A DNA stretch of 43,448 nt. Origin: Gammaproteobacteria bacterium. Its GTDB lineage: Bacteria > Pseudomonadota > Gammaproteobacteria > DSM-16500. This document shows, piece by piece, positions 14,331-22,791 of the stretch (position 1 is the stretch's first letter; the number at the start of each line of letters is the position of its first letter). The notes beneath the pieces are model-generated. The model did no database searches. It saw only the letters and a program-made list of their open reading frames with translations, and had not been told where the DNA came from. Position numbers and translations under genes: made by a program. The stretch covers positions 1 to 43,448 of the forward strand of contig JAJPJI010000035.1 in the NCBI GenBank assembly GCA_021324305.1. The letters run 5' to 3'.

Positions 14331-16496
14331 CTATAACTTACACGGTGTAACAGGAGAATCGCTGTTCATTGATTTGACTGTCTGCGTCAAGTCTTTTCGC
14401 TCCTCGTTTGGCAAATCAGCAAATGAACGCTGACCAAAAAACGATATCGTGGTCGATAAGGAAAGCATGATGAGATCACGCTTGTTATCAAATAATCCCG
14501 AATCCAGGAGGAAGCCAACCCGCGAGTGCCTGTGAAATCCTGAAGCACCACCATACCACGCTCCATATTCACCTTTACCCTGGATGAATTTCAATGCTTC
14601 ACGTTGAATTTTTTCAACTGACGTATCTTTCAGGGCAAGCAGTCTGTTGATAAATAATATTGTTGCTTCCTTACCATGAGACCCGTGATGCATGCCTGAT
14701 TCAGCTAAATAATAGCTGCACGCAGCTATCAGTGCCTGTCGCAAAGCCTGACTTTGGTTAATTTTCAGCGGGTCGTAGTTTGCATCAGGTACTATACTGA
14801 GAACAGTATCACGCAGTTTCATGCTGCTGGCGTCCAGGTCGAGTAACTCATTTGATTCCTTTGGAGTATGGGTAGCTGGTCTACGATCAAGTGATGTTAC
14901 CGGGCTCGCAGACGTATCTCTTTCTACCTCTCCTGGCTGCTTGTGAATAGGCATTTCCTGCAGCTTAAGTACCTGATCCCGCAACATTTCCAATTCATAT
15001 TTGGATACAGAAATCGAACTTTTGCCCAGCAGGCTTAATGTCGGATTGATCACATCGTCAATCATTGGCATGAGAAATCTCTTGATCACTACCTGTTCCA
15101 ACATCTCATGCGGAGGAAGCATTTTATATACAGCCTTCAATTCCTTTTGCAGCATTGGATTCGAACTCAGCTCAAGACCTGATCTCAGCGAACTTTCAAA
15201 AAGCCGAACATAGTGCCGCATATAATCCAGACACAGCACCAGCAGGTTTTTGACACTAAAGACTTCTATTTGTTGCTGTAATTTGTGCACTTCATCGTGC
15301 GTACGAGAGCTGAAATAATCATGCCTGTCTGCTCGCACGGCGGCCATCAGTTCTTCACGATATTCACTTTTGCCCGGAAAGTTCTTGACGTGATTGATCA
15401 GGGTTCTTAATCGCTTGATCCTGATTTTTTCATGCAGCTGGTCCACAACCTGTTTTAGAATCTTCTCCTGCCAGCTTTCCAGCTTGAGAGAGTCACGATT
15501 ATCTCTGGTTATCTTGATATCAAGTATATCTTCAAGCTTTAAAAGTTCATCAACCAGCTTGGGATAGTCAGCCAGTTTTTCTTTTTGTTTGCCTCTTTCT
15601 GGTTGTCTGCCTAACGCTTCCCTTAATAATTGCTGCACTATCGAAACCGTGTAGCCTGTACGTTCATAATCATGCAAATGCTTGACAAGTGTCGGGATTG
15701 GCTCCTCGATGAGATATTGAGGACCGCATTTGAATTTCTCCTCCAGTTTAGAAACATCTTTATCAATCTGGTCGACAATATTTTTAAAATAGCCTTTTTC
15801 AGTTTCTTCAGATTTATCCTGTGTCACGTGGTGATCAGACATCACGGATTGAGATTTGATTCCTATGGCTGATTTGAGGTCGGCGATGATTACTCCAATT
15901 GTATCCTGATCGATCTGATTAATATAATATGCTTTATCCCGCATCCCGGAGTAGGTTTCTTCTTCAAGAAGGATATTCCAAAGCGGAAGATCTTCCTTCC
16001 CAGGTCTTTCTTTGCCATAAAGACTGAATTTCTTTGTGAATAACAGATGTGCCTGCGATTCGTATTCAGCAGCTTCGTTTAGAGAACGCAAGGCATAATT
16101 TAAGCGTTCATTGATGACATCGGTACGCTGGCGCGGTTCAATATTTTCCTGGTTCCAGTCTGCCTCGACTTGCTGCTTTAACTCATCGATTAACAATCCT
16201 CGTAAATCCATCACCAGGCTGCTGCCGCTCTCCTGCTTCAGCTTTCTGCAAATATCGGCGAGCCCATTGATTAACTTTGCATACGTTACAAACGGATGTA
16301 CGGCTTCACGGTCTTGTTTTAATTTCTTTAATTCGACCGAGAATGCCTGTAATAATCCTGCGTTTTCTCCGGGAAAGATACTGGAAAGTAAACCACTATG
16401 ACTGCTTTGATATTCCTCGACAGCTTTGCTGATCAACGCGATTAATGTGTCGACTGTATCACTTGTTACGAGATCACGATTACGACGGCCTATCAT
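14331..16496 (-). CDS. Large orphan protein, possible secreted effector
   Basis: A 721-aa protein of no family that I recognise. It has no signal peptide and no clear membrane helix. It is mostly helical and charged, with many Lys/Glu/Gln heptad-like runs in residues 80-480. A Pro/Ser/Thr-rich linker follows at about 520-550. A separate C-terminal helical domain carries YYLAESGMHHGSHGKEAT and GEYGAWYGGASGFHRHSRVGF and ends in a polar, Ser/Pro-rich tail. The start has AGGAG 8 nt upstream. The promoter carries PmrA-box-like half-sites, the type that drives Dot/Icm effectors in Legionella and Coxiella. Large, lineage-restricted, helical proteins under such promoters are often translocated effectors; here that is inference only. 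Confidence 0.75.
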   Translation of the reverse strand: MIGRRNRDLVTSDTVDTLIALISKAVEEYQSSHSGLLSSIFPGENAGLLQAFSVELKKLKQDREAVHPFVTYAKLINGLADICRKLKQESGSSLVMDLRGLLIDELKQQVEADWNQENIEPRQRTDVINERLNYALRSLNEAAEYESQAHLLFTKKFSLYGKERPGKEDLPLWNILLEEETYSGMRDKAYYINQIDQDTIGVIIADLKSAIGIKSQSVMSDHHVTQDKSEETEKGYFKNIVDQIDKDVSKLEEKFKCGPQYLIEEPIPTLVKHLHDYERTGYTVSIVQQLLREALGRQPERGKQKEKLADYPKLVDELLKLEDILDIKITRDNRDSLKLESWQEKILKQVVDQLHEKIRIKRLRTLINHVKNFPGKSEYREELMAAVRADRHDYFSSRTHDEVHKLQQQIEVFSVKNLLVLCLDYMRHYVRLFESSLRSGLELSSNPMLQKELKAVYKMLPPHEMLEQVVIKRFLMPMIDDVINPTLSLLGKSSISVSKYELEMLRDQVLKLQEMPIHKQPGEVERDTSASPVTSLDRRPATHTPKESNELLDLDASSMKLRDTVLSIVPDANYDPLKINQSQALRQALIAACSYYLAESGMHHGSHGKEATILFINRLLALKDTSVEKIQREALKFIQGKGEYGAWYGGASGFHRHSRVGFLLDSGLFDNKRDLIMLSLSTTISFFGQRSFADLPNEERKDLTQTVKSMNSDSPVTPCKL

Positions 16497-16568
16497 CAGC
16501 TGACTCCTAAATTTTTAGTAAAACACTCGCTCGATTTGTATGGTATTGATCTGCATATAATGATGATC

Positions 16569-16612
16569 ATTATAGGTTGCGATCATTAAGGCACTCTTAT
16601 CTAAACCTTAAG
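16569..16612 (-). promoter_or_regulatory. Promoter with PmrA-box-like triple half-site
   Basis: On the minus strand, read toward the 721-aa gene: CTTAAG (16612-16607), N5, GATAAG (16601-16596), N5, CTTAAT (16590-16585), N10, TATAAT (16574-16569). The PmrA consensus is YTTAAK-N5-YTTAAK. The outer half-sites match fully and the middle one partly, all in 11-bp phase, and the -10 is perfect. Confidence 0.6.
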
Positions 16613-16690
16613 GGATGCTTATGTATCATCATGTTTTTCAATGTTTTTTTACCTGTGTTGACAAAGTGAGAAATCATGGGCAAGGGGGTA

Positions 16691-16719
16691 TTGGTTATTT
16701 TGGATATTTTTTGTATAAT
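16691..16719 (+). promoter_or_regulatory. Sigma-70 promoter of the small secreted protein
   Basis: TTGGTT (16691-16696) and a perfect TATAAT (16714-16719) have 17 nt between them, about 45 nt before the start at 16764. Confidence 0.7.
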
Positions 16720-16763
16720 AAGCGTAATTTTATTGTGTACGGTTTCGTTACTGGGAGGAAAGA

Positions 16764-16988
16764 ATGAAAAATTTAATAATAGTAGCAGCGTTCTTGGTGA
16801 GCACGTACGCGTTTGCTGGAGCACAATCTGCCGGCTTGAATAAACATTCACCCCAACTTAATGCATTAGGCTCTGCATTTAAAACTCATCCTAATGTCGT
16901 GCCAAAAATCAATCCGAATGATATTACCATGGGATATACCGGTGAAGATGTTTACCGCATTACCGATCCCAAAATTACCACTGCGTAA
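16764..16988 (+). CDS. Small secreted protein, 74 aa
   Basis: A 74-aa exported protein of no known family. A textbook signal peptide (MKNLIIVAAFLVSTYAFA) would leave a mature part of about 55 residues. That part is polar, rich in Asn, Pro, Lys and Thr, and has no cysteine. It ends in DITMGYTGEDVYRITDPKITTA. It has its own promoter with a perfect -10, a strong Shine-Dalgarno (GGAGGAAAG just before the ATG) and an excellent terminator 16 nt after the stop. It is thus an independently and probably strongly expressed single gene. The cellular role is unknown; a periplasmic or surface peptide is all that can be inferred. Confidence 0.8.
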   Translation: MKNLIIVAAFLVSTYAFAGAQSAGLNKHSPQLNALGSAFKTHPNVVPKINPNDITMGYTGEDVYRITDPKITTA

Positions 16989-17004
16989 CCACAGCAAGAC
17001 TTAT

Positions 17005-17034
17005 AAAAAAACCCCTCTATAGAGGGGTTTTTTT
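17005..17034. terminator. Bidirectional intrinsic terminator
   Basis: The perfect palindrome ACCCCTCTATAGAGGGGT (17011-17028) is preceded by an A tract and followed by seven Ts. It serves the small secreted gene on the plus strand and rnhB on the minus strand, which ends at 17044. Confidence 0.95.
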
Positions 17035-17043
17035 ATTTCAGGA

Positions 17044-17628
17044 TCATTTTTCAAACTGCCCTGCAACCGGTGCAAATGACCGTCGGTGAAGCTGGCAGGG
17101 ACCGTGCAATCGCAATGCCTCCAGATGCAGGGCTGTGCCATATCCTTTATGCGCCGCAAATCCATAGACGGGAAACCTTCTATCCAGCAGCCGCATGATA
17201 CGGTCTCTTAACACTTTGGCCACAATCGAAGCGGCGCTGATGGCAGGCTCAGAGTCATCACCTTTTACAATGGCTCTGGCTGGACAGGCAAATGCAGGGC
17301 ATCTGTTTCCATCAACGATGACTGATTCGGGCATTATTTTCAAACCCTGCACTGCACGCTGCATGGCTGCAAACGTGGCTTGCAAGATATTTATCTGATC
17401 GATTTCAGAGGCCGTTGCCTGCGCTGCAGACCATGCCAGTGCATGACGGCGAATTTGCAAAAAAAGCCGTTCCCGCTGCTTTTCTGATAATTTTTTTGAG
17501 TCAGCCAGTCCCTCAATGGGATGCCCTGGATCCAAAATCACAGCAGCAGCAACAACTGGCCCAGCCAGTGGTCCGCGCCCTGCCTCATCCACACCTGCAA
17601 TCAGGTGTCTGTCTGATAACCCCTGCAT
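17044..17628 (-). CDS. rnhB: Ribonuclease HII
   Basis: A type 2 RNase H that removes RNA from RNA-DNA hybrids and single ribonucleotides from DNA. The acidic active site is visible: Asp and Glu of [15 protein letters not shown], the Asp of VIVDGN, and the Asp of [21 protein letters not shown] follows the first motif as in the family. The ATG at 17628 is chosen because AAGGA lies 6 nt upstream and the length (194 aa) fits the family. Longer starts at 17649 and 17682 exist but have poorer ribosome sites. It is not next to lpxB, its frequent neighbour in gammaproteobacteria. Confidence 0.95.
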   Translation of the reverse strand: MQGLSDRHLIAGVDEAGRGPLAGPVVAAAVILDPGHPIEGLADSKKLSEKQRERLFLQIRRHALAWSAAQATASEIDQINILQATFAAMQRAVQGLKIMPESVIVDGNRCPAFACPARAIVKGDDSEPAISAASIVAKVLRDRIMRLLDRRFPVYGFAAHKGYGTALHLEALRLHGPCQLHRRSFAPVAGQFEK

Positions 17629-17739
17629 AACATGTCCTTGTGAGATCATTCCTCGCTGTGTCCCGTACTCTTTGCGGGACACAGTTATTAATTCATTTTA
17701 TGGTCGTTTCCTTTAATCCATTGTGGAACGACCTTCTTG

Positions 17740-18738
17740 TCATGCCTGTGCCTTGGTTACTTCGTAATCATGGCGGTCTGACACGAGTTCAGCCGTGACA
17801 GGCCTCTCAAGAACATGCTTGACAACAAATCGCGGACGTTTTCTCACTTCCTGATAAATGCGTCCCACATATTCCCCAACTACGCCCAGCCCAAACAGAA
17901 CAATACCCAGAAGGAAAAACATAATCGCAAATAATGTAAAGACTCCCTCGACTTCAGGGCCAACGATCAGACGTCTTAACATCAAAAAGATTACAAATGC
18001 GAAACTGCACATGGAAATCAGCAGCCCGATCATGGTGAATACCTGCAATGGGAAAACTGAAAAGCCGGTTACCAGATCAAAGTTATATCGAATCAATTTA
18101 TAGAAATTATAACTGGACGTTCCTGCACTGCGCTCGGCGTGCGCCACCCCGACTTCTGTCGGACTGGAAGCATAGGTCAGTGCAAGAGCAGGGATAAATG
18201 TGCTGCTTTCACCCGTCGAGGCCATCAAATCGACGATCTGACGGCTGTAAGCACGCAACATGCAGCCTTCATCCTTCATCTTGAGCTTGGGCATCATCCA
18301 CGCCCTGATACGGTTATGCCATTTGGAGACTTGTAATCTCCACCAGGTGTCCTGACGATTTTCACGATAGGTATTGACCACATCGTGTCCCGCTTCCATG
18401 GCTGCGACCAGCTTGCCTATCTCTTCGGGAGGATTTTGCAAATCAGCATCCATTGTGATCACGATTTGACCACGAACCCGCTCAAACCCCGCCATAATTG
18501 CCATGTGCTGGCCAAAATTACCATTAAATTCAATCACTCGAATCTGATTTGGGCGCCGCTCGTGCAATTGTCTCAATAGTTGGGACGAGTTATCGGTACT
18601 ACCATCGTTCGTGAGTATGATTTCATAAGGCTTACCCAGCTTGTCCAGAGAATCGGTAAGACGGGTATATAACTCCTCGAGCACTTCCTGCTCGTTATGA
18701 ACGGGAATAACTATGCTAATATACGGGTTTTGCGCCAT
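17740..18738 (-). CDS. ArnC-type polyprenyl-phosphate glycosyltransferase (GT2)
   Basis: A 332-aa membrane-bound family 2 glycosyltransferase. The N-terminal GT-A domain has IVIPVHNEQEVLEEL, LTNDGSTDNS, FGQHMAIMAGF and the metal-binding MDADLQNPPEEI. Two C-terminal helices (about 230-300) are followed by GEYVGRIYQEVRKRPRFVV. Much of the chain, including GCMLRAYSRQIVDLM and ESSTFIPALA, resembles ArnC, which moves 4-deoxy-4-formamido-arabinose onto undecaprenyl phosphate for lipid A modification. No other arn gene is present here, so the donor sugar is uncertain; GtrB- or DPM1-type activity is an alternative. The usual DDGS sugar-nucleotide motif reads NDGS, a substitution of its first Asp. It appears monocistronic. 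Confidence 0.88.
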   Translation of the reverse strand: MAQNPYISIVIPVHNEQEVLEELYTRLTDSLDKLGKPYEIILTNDGSTDNSSQLLRQLHERRPNQIRVIEFNGNFGQHMAIMAGFERVRGQIVITMDADLQNPPEEIGKLVAAMEAGHDVVNTYRENRQDTWWRLQVSKWHNRIRAWMMPKLKMKDEGCMLRAYSRQIVDLMASTGESSTFIPALALTYASSPTEVGVAHAERSAGTSSYNFYKLIRYNFDLVTGFSVFPLQVFTMIGLLISMCSFAFVIFLMLRRLIVGPEVEGVFTLFAIMFFLLGIVLFGLGVVGEYVGRIYQEVRKRPRFVVKHVLERPVTAELVSDRHDYEVTKAQA

Positions 18739-18885
18739 ATTGATAACCTTTGTTAGGATTTCACTGGTGGTGGATTATATACCTATTACCCTGCAATATG
18801 CGATGCTAGAATTCGGGAGAACGCCATTGAGCGCTCGCGATTATCTCTTTGGATTTATTCACCTGTGAAAATGGTCAACGTGTTT

Positions 18886-19542
18886 ATGATAAATGCCAAG
18901 ACAATACGTGAAATCTTCTTGCGCTTTAGCAAGGCCAATCCGAAACCAACTACGGAACTTGTTTATCACAACAATTTTGAACTGCTGATTGCCGTCATTC
19001 TGTCTGCGAGGGCAACTGACAAATCCGTAAACAAGGCTACACGTGAATTATTCGCAGCAGCAAACACACCTGAAAAAATCCAGGCCCTGGGTGTAAAAGG
19101 CCTGAAAGAATATATAAAAACCATAGGGTTGTATGCCAGCAAGGCCAAAAACATTATTGCGACTTGTAACATTCTTATCGAACAATACCATTCAAAAGTG
19201 CCGCATGACCGGGAAGCACTGGAATCGCTGCCAGGCGTAGGCAGAAAAACCGCGAATGTTGTATTGAACACTTGTTTTGGCGAACCCACGATCGCGGTTG
19301 ACACGCATATCTTTCGTGTCGCAAACAGGATAGGACTGGCCAAAGCGAAAACCCCTCTTGAAGTTGAAAAACAATTGTTAAAAATAATTCCAGATGAATT
19401 CAAACATGATGCACATCATTGGCTGATTTTGCACGGCCGTTATGTTTGTACAGCCAGAAAACCGCATTGTCCAACCTGCCTGATCAGGGACTTGTGTGAA
19501 TACAAAGACAAAACTCCAGGAGATAACCATGTACACAAATAA
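18886..19542 (+). CDS. nth: Endonuclease III
   Basis: A 218-aa base-excision repair glycosylase/AP lyase that removes oxidised pyrimidines. The helix-hairpin-helix [12 protein letters not shown] holds the catalytic Lys, and the catalytic Asp follows in [13 protein letters not shown]. The C-terminal 4Fe-4S loop has the C-x6-C-x2-C-x5-C pattern ([17 protein letters not shown]). The ATG at 18886 is chosen because MINAK aligns with the MNKAK start of E. coli Nth; a GTG at 18865 and an ATG at 18871 are also in frame. Its 3' end overlaps the DUF1841 gene by 14 nt, so both are likely one transcript. Confidence 0.95.
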   Translation: MINAKTIREIFLRFSKANPKPTTELVYHNNFELLIAVILSARATDKSVNKATRELFAAANTPEKIQALGVKGLKEYIKTIGLYASKAKNIIATCNILIEQYHSKVPHDREALESLPGVGRKTANVVLNTCFGEPTIAVDTHIFRVANRIGLAKAKTPLEVEKQLLKIIPDEFKHDAHHWLILHGRYVCTARKPHCPTCLIRDLCEYKDKTPGDNHVHK

Positions 19543-19942
19543 TCGCGATACTTACCGGGAGACATTTTTTAATCTCTGGGAAAAGCACAAAAAAAAGTTG
19601 CCTCTTGAACCAATGGAATCTCAATTACTCAGTGTCATTTTGCAGCACCCTGAATATCATCGCTTCCTGGAAGCTTCAAACCAATCCGAGGAATTTGCTC
19701 TTGAGGAAAACCCCTTCTTTCACATGAGCCTGCATCTTGCCATTCGCGAACAAATCAACACTAACCGGCCTGAAGGAATTTCTCTCATTCATCAGCAACT
19801 TCTCGCAAAAGAAATTACTCCGCATGAATGTGAACACATCATGATGGAATGTCTTACCCAAATGATGTGGCAGCTTCATCAAACAGGAAATATGCCGGCT
19901 GAAGATGAATACCTGTCCAAATTGCGCGAAGCGATACCATAG
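19529..19942 (+). CDS. DUF1841 family protein
   Basis: A 137-aa cytosolic protein of unknown function. The ATG at 19529 has AGGAG 7 nt upstream and lies inside the end of nth. The signature [16 protein letters not shown], the later [17 protein letters not shown] and the overall length match the DUF1841 family as I know it. The family is commonly found beside nth in gammaproteobacteria. The tight overlap suggests translational coupling with nth, hence a possible link to DNA repair. No catalytic motif is evident. Confidence 0.85.
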   Translation: MYTNNRDTYRETFFNLWEKHKKKLPLEPMESQLLSVILQHPEYHRFLEASNQSEEFALEENPFFHMSLHLAIREQINTNRPEGISLIHQQLLAKEITPHECEHIMMECLTQMMWQLHQTGNMPAEDEYLSKLREAIP

Positions 19943-20194
19943 ATTGAAGCAAGCCATCATCCAGGCACATGAAGACCCTTCAGCCCATGGCGGAGGGCTG
20001 AACACGGTATACATTATATTCAAGAAACCTGCCTGGACTACCGAAGCCTGCCAAATTAATGGCTCCTCCCGCAATCAGCTGCTTTACGCTTCAAAACATG
20101 AATAGCATGCTTGCGTTGATACCCGGCTGTCCTGCCAAATTCGTCTAATAACTGTGTCCTGGCTTTACAATTCCCTGTTACAGCATATCTTGGC
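19943..20194. other. Intergenic stretch between DUF1841 gene and the 808-aa gene
   Basis: No convincing gene is seen here. A weak hairpin CAGCCC/GGGCTG (19981-19986 with 19995-20000) could end the nth operon, but no T run follows. A 66-codon frame starting inside the DUF1841 gene lacks a ribosome site and was not accepted. The stretch becomes AT-rich toward the promoter at 20195. Confidence 0.5.
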
Positions 20195-20227
20195 ATTAAT
20201 ATTAATTTAAGAGCAACCATATAGAAT
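20195..20227 (+). promoter_or_regulatory. PmrA-box-like promoter of the 808-aa gene
   Basis: ATTAAT (20195-20200), N5, TTTAAG (20206-20211), then 10 nt, then the -10-like TAGAAT (20222-20227). The second half-site fits YTTAAK perfectly; the first differs at one base. The half-sites sit where a -35 would be, as in PmrA-activated promoters. Confidence 0.6.
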
Positions 20228-20268
20228 ACGAGTCATTACTATTAGAATTTAAAAACGAGAGTGGTCTC

Positions 20269-22695
20269 ATGCAAAGACTTGAATTGATTTTACAAAAGAG
20301 CATTCGCCAGTGTAACCGTGAATGTTTGTTACACGGCCGGTCTTCTAATGACTTTTATACTATCCATGACAAAATCAAGCAATTCAAAAGCAAATTACGT
20401 AAATACATTCATATTTATCGAATGAATGAATTACCAGATGAATTGGCAGATGATTTATCTGAAATCTACTCACTCATCAATGCATCCACCAAACTCACCT
20501 CTCACGACTTATCTCGAGTCAAACACGAGTTTCAATTAATTTATAAGGATATAACCGGCATACCTCTCTCATCAGATATCAAAAATGGCGATGAACTCAG
20601 AAATATCAATAGTTATGAATACTTGCGGTATATCGCTTATGCATTTCCTGAAAATTTAATTTCAACAAATACAGTTTTTCGAAAAATTGCTCACCTGACC
20701 TCGTATAATTATTCCAAAGCCAGTTTCGGTAATTTATATACACAATTTTTGACCGAAGTAGAAAGACTCATTGAATCAGGGGAATTAGATAATCATCGTC
20801 AACAATTAGCAAAGGCCATTCGTGCTTACGAAAATGAGATAGAGGCTTTAAAAACCACGTTAAAAAAATATCCACGCAATCAAGCTTTGAAACGTGCATT
20901 GAAAGCAAAGCAGAGAATCCTAGCTAAAAATATAAAAGAACTGGAACTGTATGATGAGCTTATCGATCGCATCTACAAGAATCAGAATTTAGCACTTGTT
21001 CGTTCTCATGAATTTGTTAATCCTGTCCTGCAGCGAGCAGATGTTAAACAAACATCCTCCAAGGCCGAGAAGGAGATACGAAAACATTTAATTGGAGGAA
21101 ATTCACTTAGAAGCTTCATCAATCATTATATATATAGTTTTGATGACATGAATGATACGACGCCGCAACAAATTGGCTCAACGACAGGACAAATCTCCGC
21201 CACCATTTCACCCGAATTCAAGCCGCAATTTACAACCAGCCAGGCATCTGCACGACACTATGAATACAAAACAGAGACTGATCCGCTGGAACTTCGCTTT
21301 GGTACACAAGGTCAATTCGTTGACTACATCGAAAAATCCAGCAGCACATTTAAAGCATGGCTTGCTGTCAATAAAAAAAGAAATCCACAAAAGCCAATTA
21401 CGCATATTTATTTTAATAATCTACCTCGCAACAGAAAACCCATCTTTGATGCTTGGCCCTTCAATCTCCATCCAAAAGTCAGAGAGTCTAAGCTGACAAA
21501 AGCAATGGAAGATCTGGGGAATGAGAACGGTTCAGTCATTGCAGTCATCACATTGCCTGCTGACCAGGGATTAATGAGTAAAGCGTTAGTCAATCAGCAT
21601 GATAAAACAATTTCATATCTAACAGCTTATAATGAAATGTTAGCCATAGCGAATGGCACAAGTCAGGCCGAGATTCAGGATTTTTATATTTCACCTCGTA
21701 TAAAAGCGCTTATATACAAAGGACATGAAAATCAAGTTCTTCGTGGGTTGCTCGATAAAAGTTTTTCATTACTCGGTTTTAAATCAAGCGACATGCTTAG
21801 CCCAGCTGAAAAACAGGCTGTCTTTTTCCATTTTATTAAATTTGAATTGACTGATCACATCATCAACGAGTTAAAACCACTGAGCTTCAACATGGCGTGT
21901 AAAGATGCCATTGATCGCGGTGGAGCTTCCTCTGCTTATTACAACTTATTGAAGTCGATTGAAAGAAGAACCCCAATGAGTCAAGCCGAATTTGAGCAAG
22001 CCTTGCATGGGGCTCCAACATTGGTCAAAGGCCGCTCCATGAACCATCATACACGGTTGATTTGGAATGCTATCGATGCCTATATTTCAGGATTTGATAA
22101 AGAATTAAATGGATATGATCTTGCACTCATGTCAAAGAATTCAAATGTTAAGAATCATACCATTGAGTTTAAATGCACACCTCAAGGATTACAGTATCGC
22201 TTAACGGGAAAAGACAAACTTGTCAAAGATGGTTTGATACCATGGAATGAGCTACCAAAGTCTTTCCCAAAGACAAATGAACAGATTCTAGCTCATAAAA
22301 ATGATTTATTGCCTATCATATTAAAAAAGACATCAAAAGCTGGTCACACGCGACCTGAATTACCAGACTGGTTAAGAACATGGCATAAACAGCATGCTCT
22401 TAAGGGATCCAAAGTGGCTCACATTCGCAAGCTGGAAAAATACGTTGCAAAGATTCATAAAAACAGCAACAGCTTTTTTTACACCAAGTCTGATAAAAAG
22501 CGTGATGCATTAGCTGTCGATCTATTAAACGCCGTTGGTTCAGCGCGTGTAAAAGAAGTGCATCCTAATACTGCCAAGCCTACTATTTTCCATTGTTCTC
22601 AAAAACACTGGAATCGTTTAAATAATGGGAAAAAAATGCGAAAAATTATTACTGGTTTGCAAAGTAATAATCTCATACAAGTCAAGATTAAATAA
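20269..22695 (+). CDS. Orphan 808-aa protein with CX5R phosphatase-like loop, candidate effector
   Basis: A large AT-rich gene with no signal peptide. Residues 1-300 are helical and Lys-rich with a coiled coil near 185-235; a Ser/Thr/Gln-rich linker follows near 300-335; the rest looks globular. The striking element is MACKDAIDRGGASSAYYNL: Cys544, five residues, Arg550, with Lys545 and Asp549. This matches CKxxxDRxG, the phosphate-binding loop of SopB/IpgD-type phosphoinositide phosphatases and of Legionella enzymes such as SidF, where Cys is the nucleophile. The C-terminal 150 residues are strongly basic and may bind membrane lipids or nucleic acid. A PmrA-box-like promoter precedes it and a strong terminator ends it, so it is a single-gene unit. 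Phosphatase function and translocation are inference. Confidence 0.8.
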   Translation: MQRLELILQKSIRQCNRECLLHGRSSNDFYTIHDKIKQFKSKLRKYIHIYRMNELPDELADDLSEIYSLINASTKLTSHDLSRVKHEFQLIYKDITGIPLSSDIKNGDELRNINSYEYLRYIAYAFPENLISTNTVFRKIAHLTSYNYSKASFGNLYTQFLTEVERLIESGELDNHRQQLAKAIRAYENEIEALKTTLKKYPRNQALKRALKAKQRILAKNIKELELYDELIDRIYKNQNLALVRSHEFVNPVLQRADVKQTSSKAEKEIRKHLIGGNSLRSFINHYIYSFDDMNDTTPQQIGSTTGQISATISPEFKPQFTTSQASARHYEYKTETDPLELRFGTQGQFVDYIEKSSSTFKAWLAVNKKRNPQKPITHIYFNNLPRNRKPIFDAWPFNLHPKVRESKLTKAMEDLGNENGSVIAVITLPADQGLMSKALVNQHDKTISYLTAYNEMLAIANGTSQAEIQDFYISPRIKALIYKGHENQVLRGLLDKSFSLLGFKSSDMLSPAEKQAVFFHFIKFELTDHIINELKPLSFNMACKDAIDRGGASSAYYNLLKSIERRTPMSQAEFEQALHGAPTLVKGRSMNHHTRLIWNAIDAYISGFDKELNGYDLALMSKNSNVKNHTIEFKCTPQGLQYRLTGKDKLVKDGLIPWNELPKSFPKTNEQILAHKNDLLPIILKKTSKAGHTRPELPDWLRTWHKQHALKGSKVAHIRKLEKYVAKIHKNSNSFFYTKSDKKRDALAVDLLNAVGSARVKEVHPNTAKPTIFHCSQKHWNRLNNGKKMRKIITGLQSNNLIQVKIK

Positions 22696-22706
22696 CGTCA
22701 AGAATC

Positions 22707-22736
22707 AAAAATCGGCCGCAAAGCGGCCGACTTTTT
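22707..22736. terminator. Bidirectional intrinsic terminator
   Basis: The stem TCGGCCGC/GCGGCCGA (22712-22719 with 22723-22730) with an AAA loop is followed by CTTTTT and preceded by AAAAA. It terminates the 808-aa gene on the plus strand and probably the porin gene on the minus strand. Confidence 0.93.
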
Positions 22737-22791
22737 GATATTTATCGCTGCGCGCGATATCAATTCGCGCTCGCGACCCAATTAGAAACAC

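Noticed and set aside
16658..16663. Perfect TTGACA upstream of the small secreted gene
   Set aside because: It is 50 nt from the good TATAAT, with no -10 at 17 nt; TTGGTT at 16691 has the correct spacing instead.
19905..20105. 66-codon frame with a CPNC motif after the DUF1841 gene
   Set aside because: It starts inside the DUF1841 gene, has no ribosome site, and its composition is not clearly coding.
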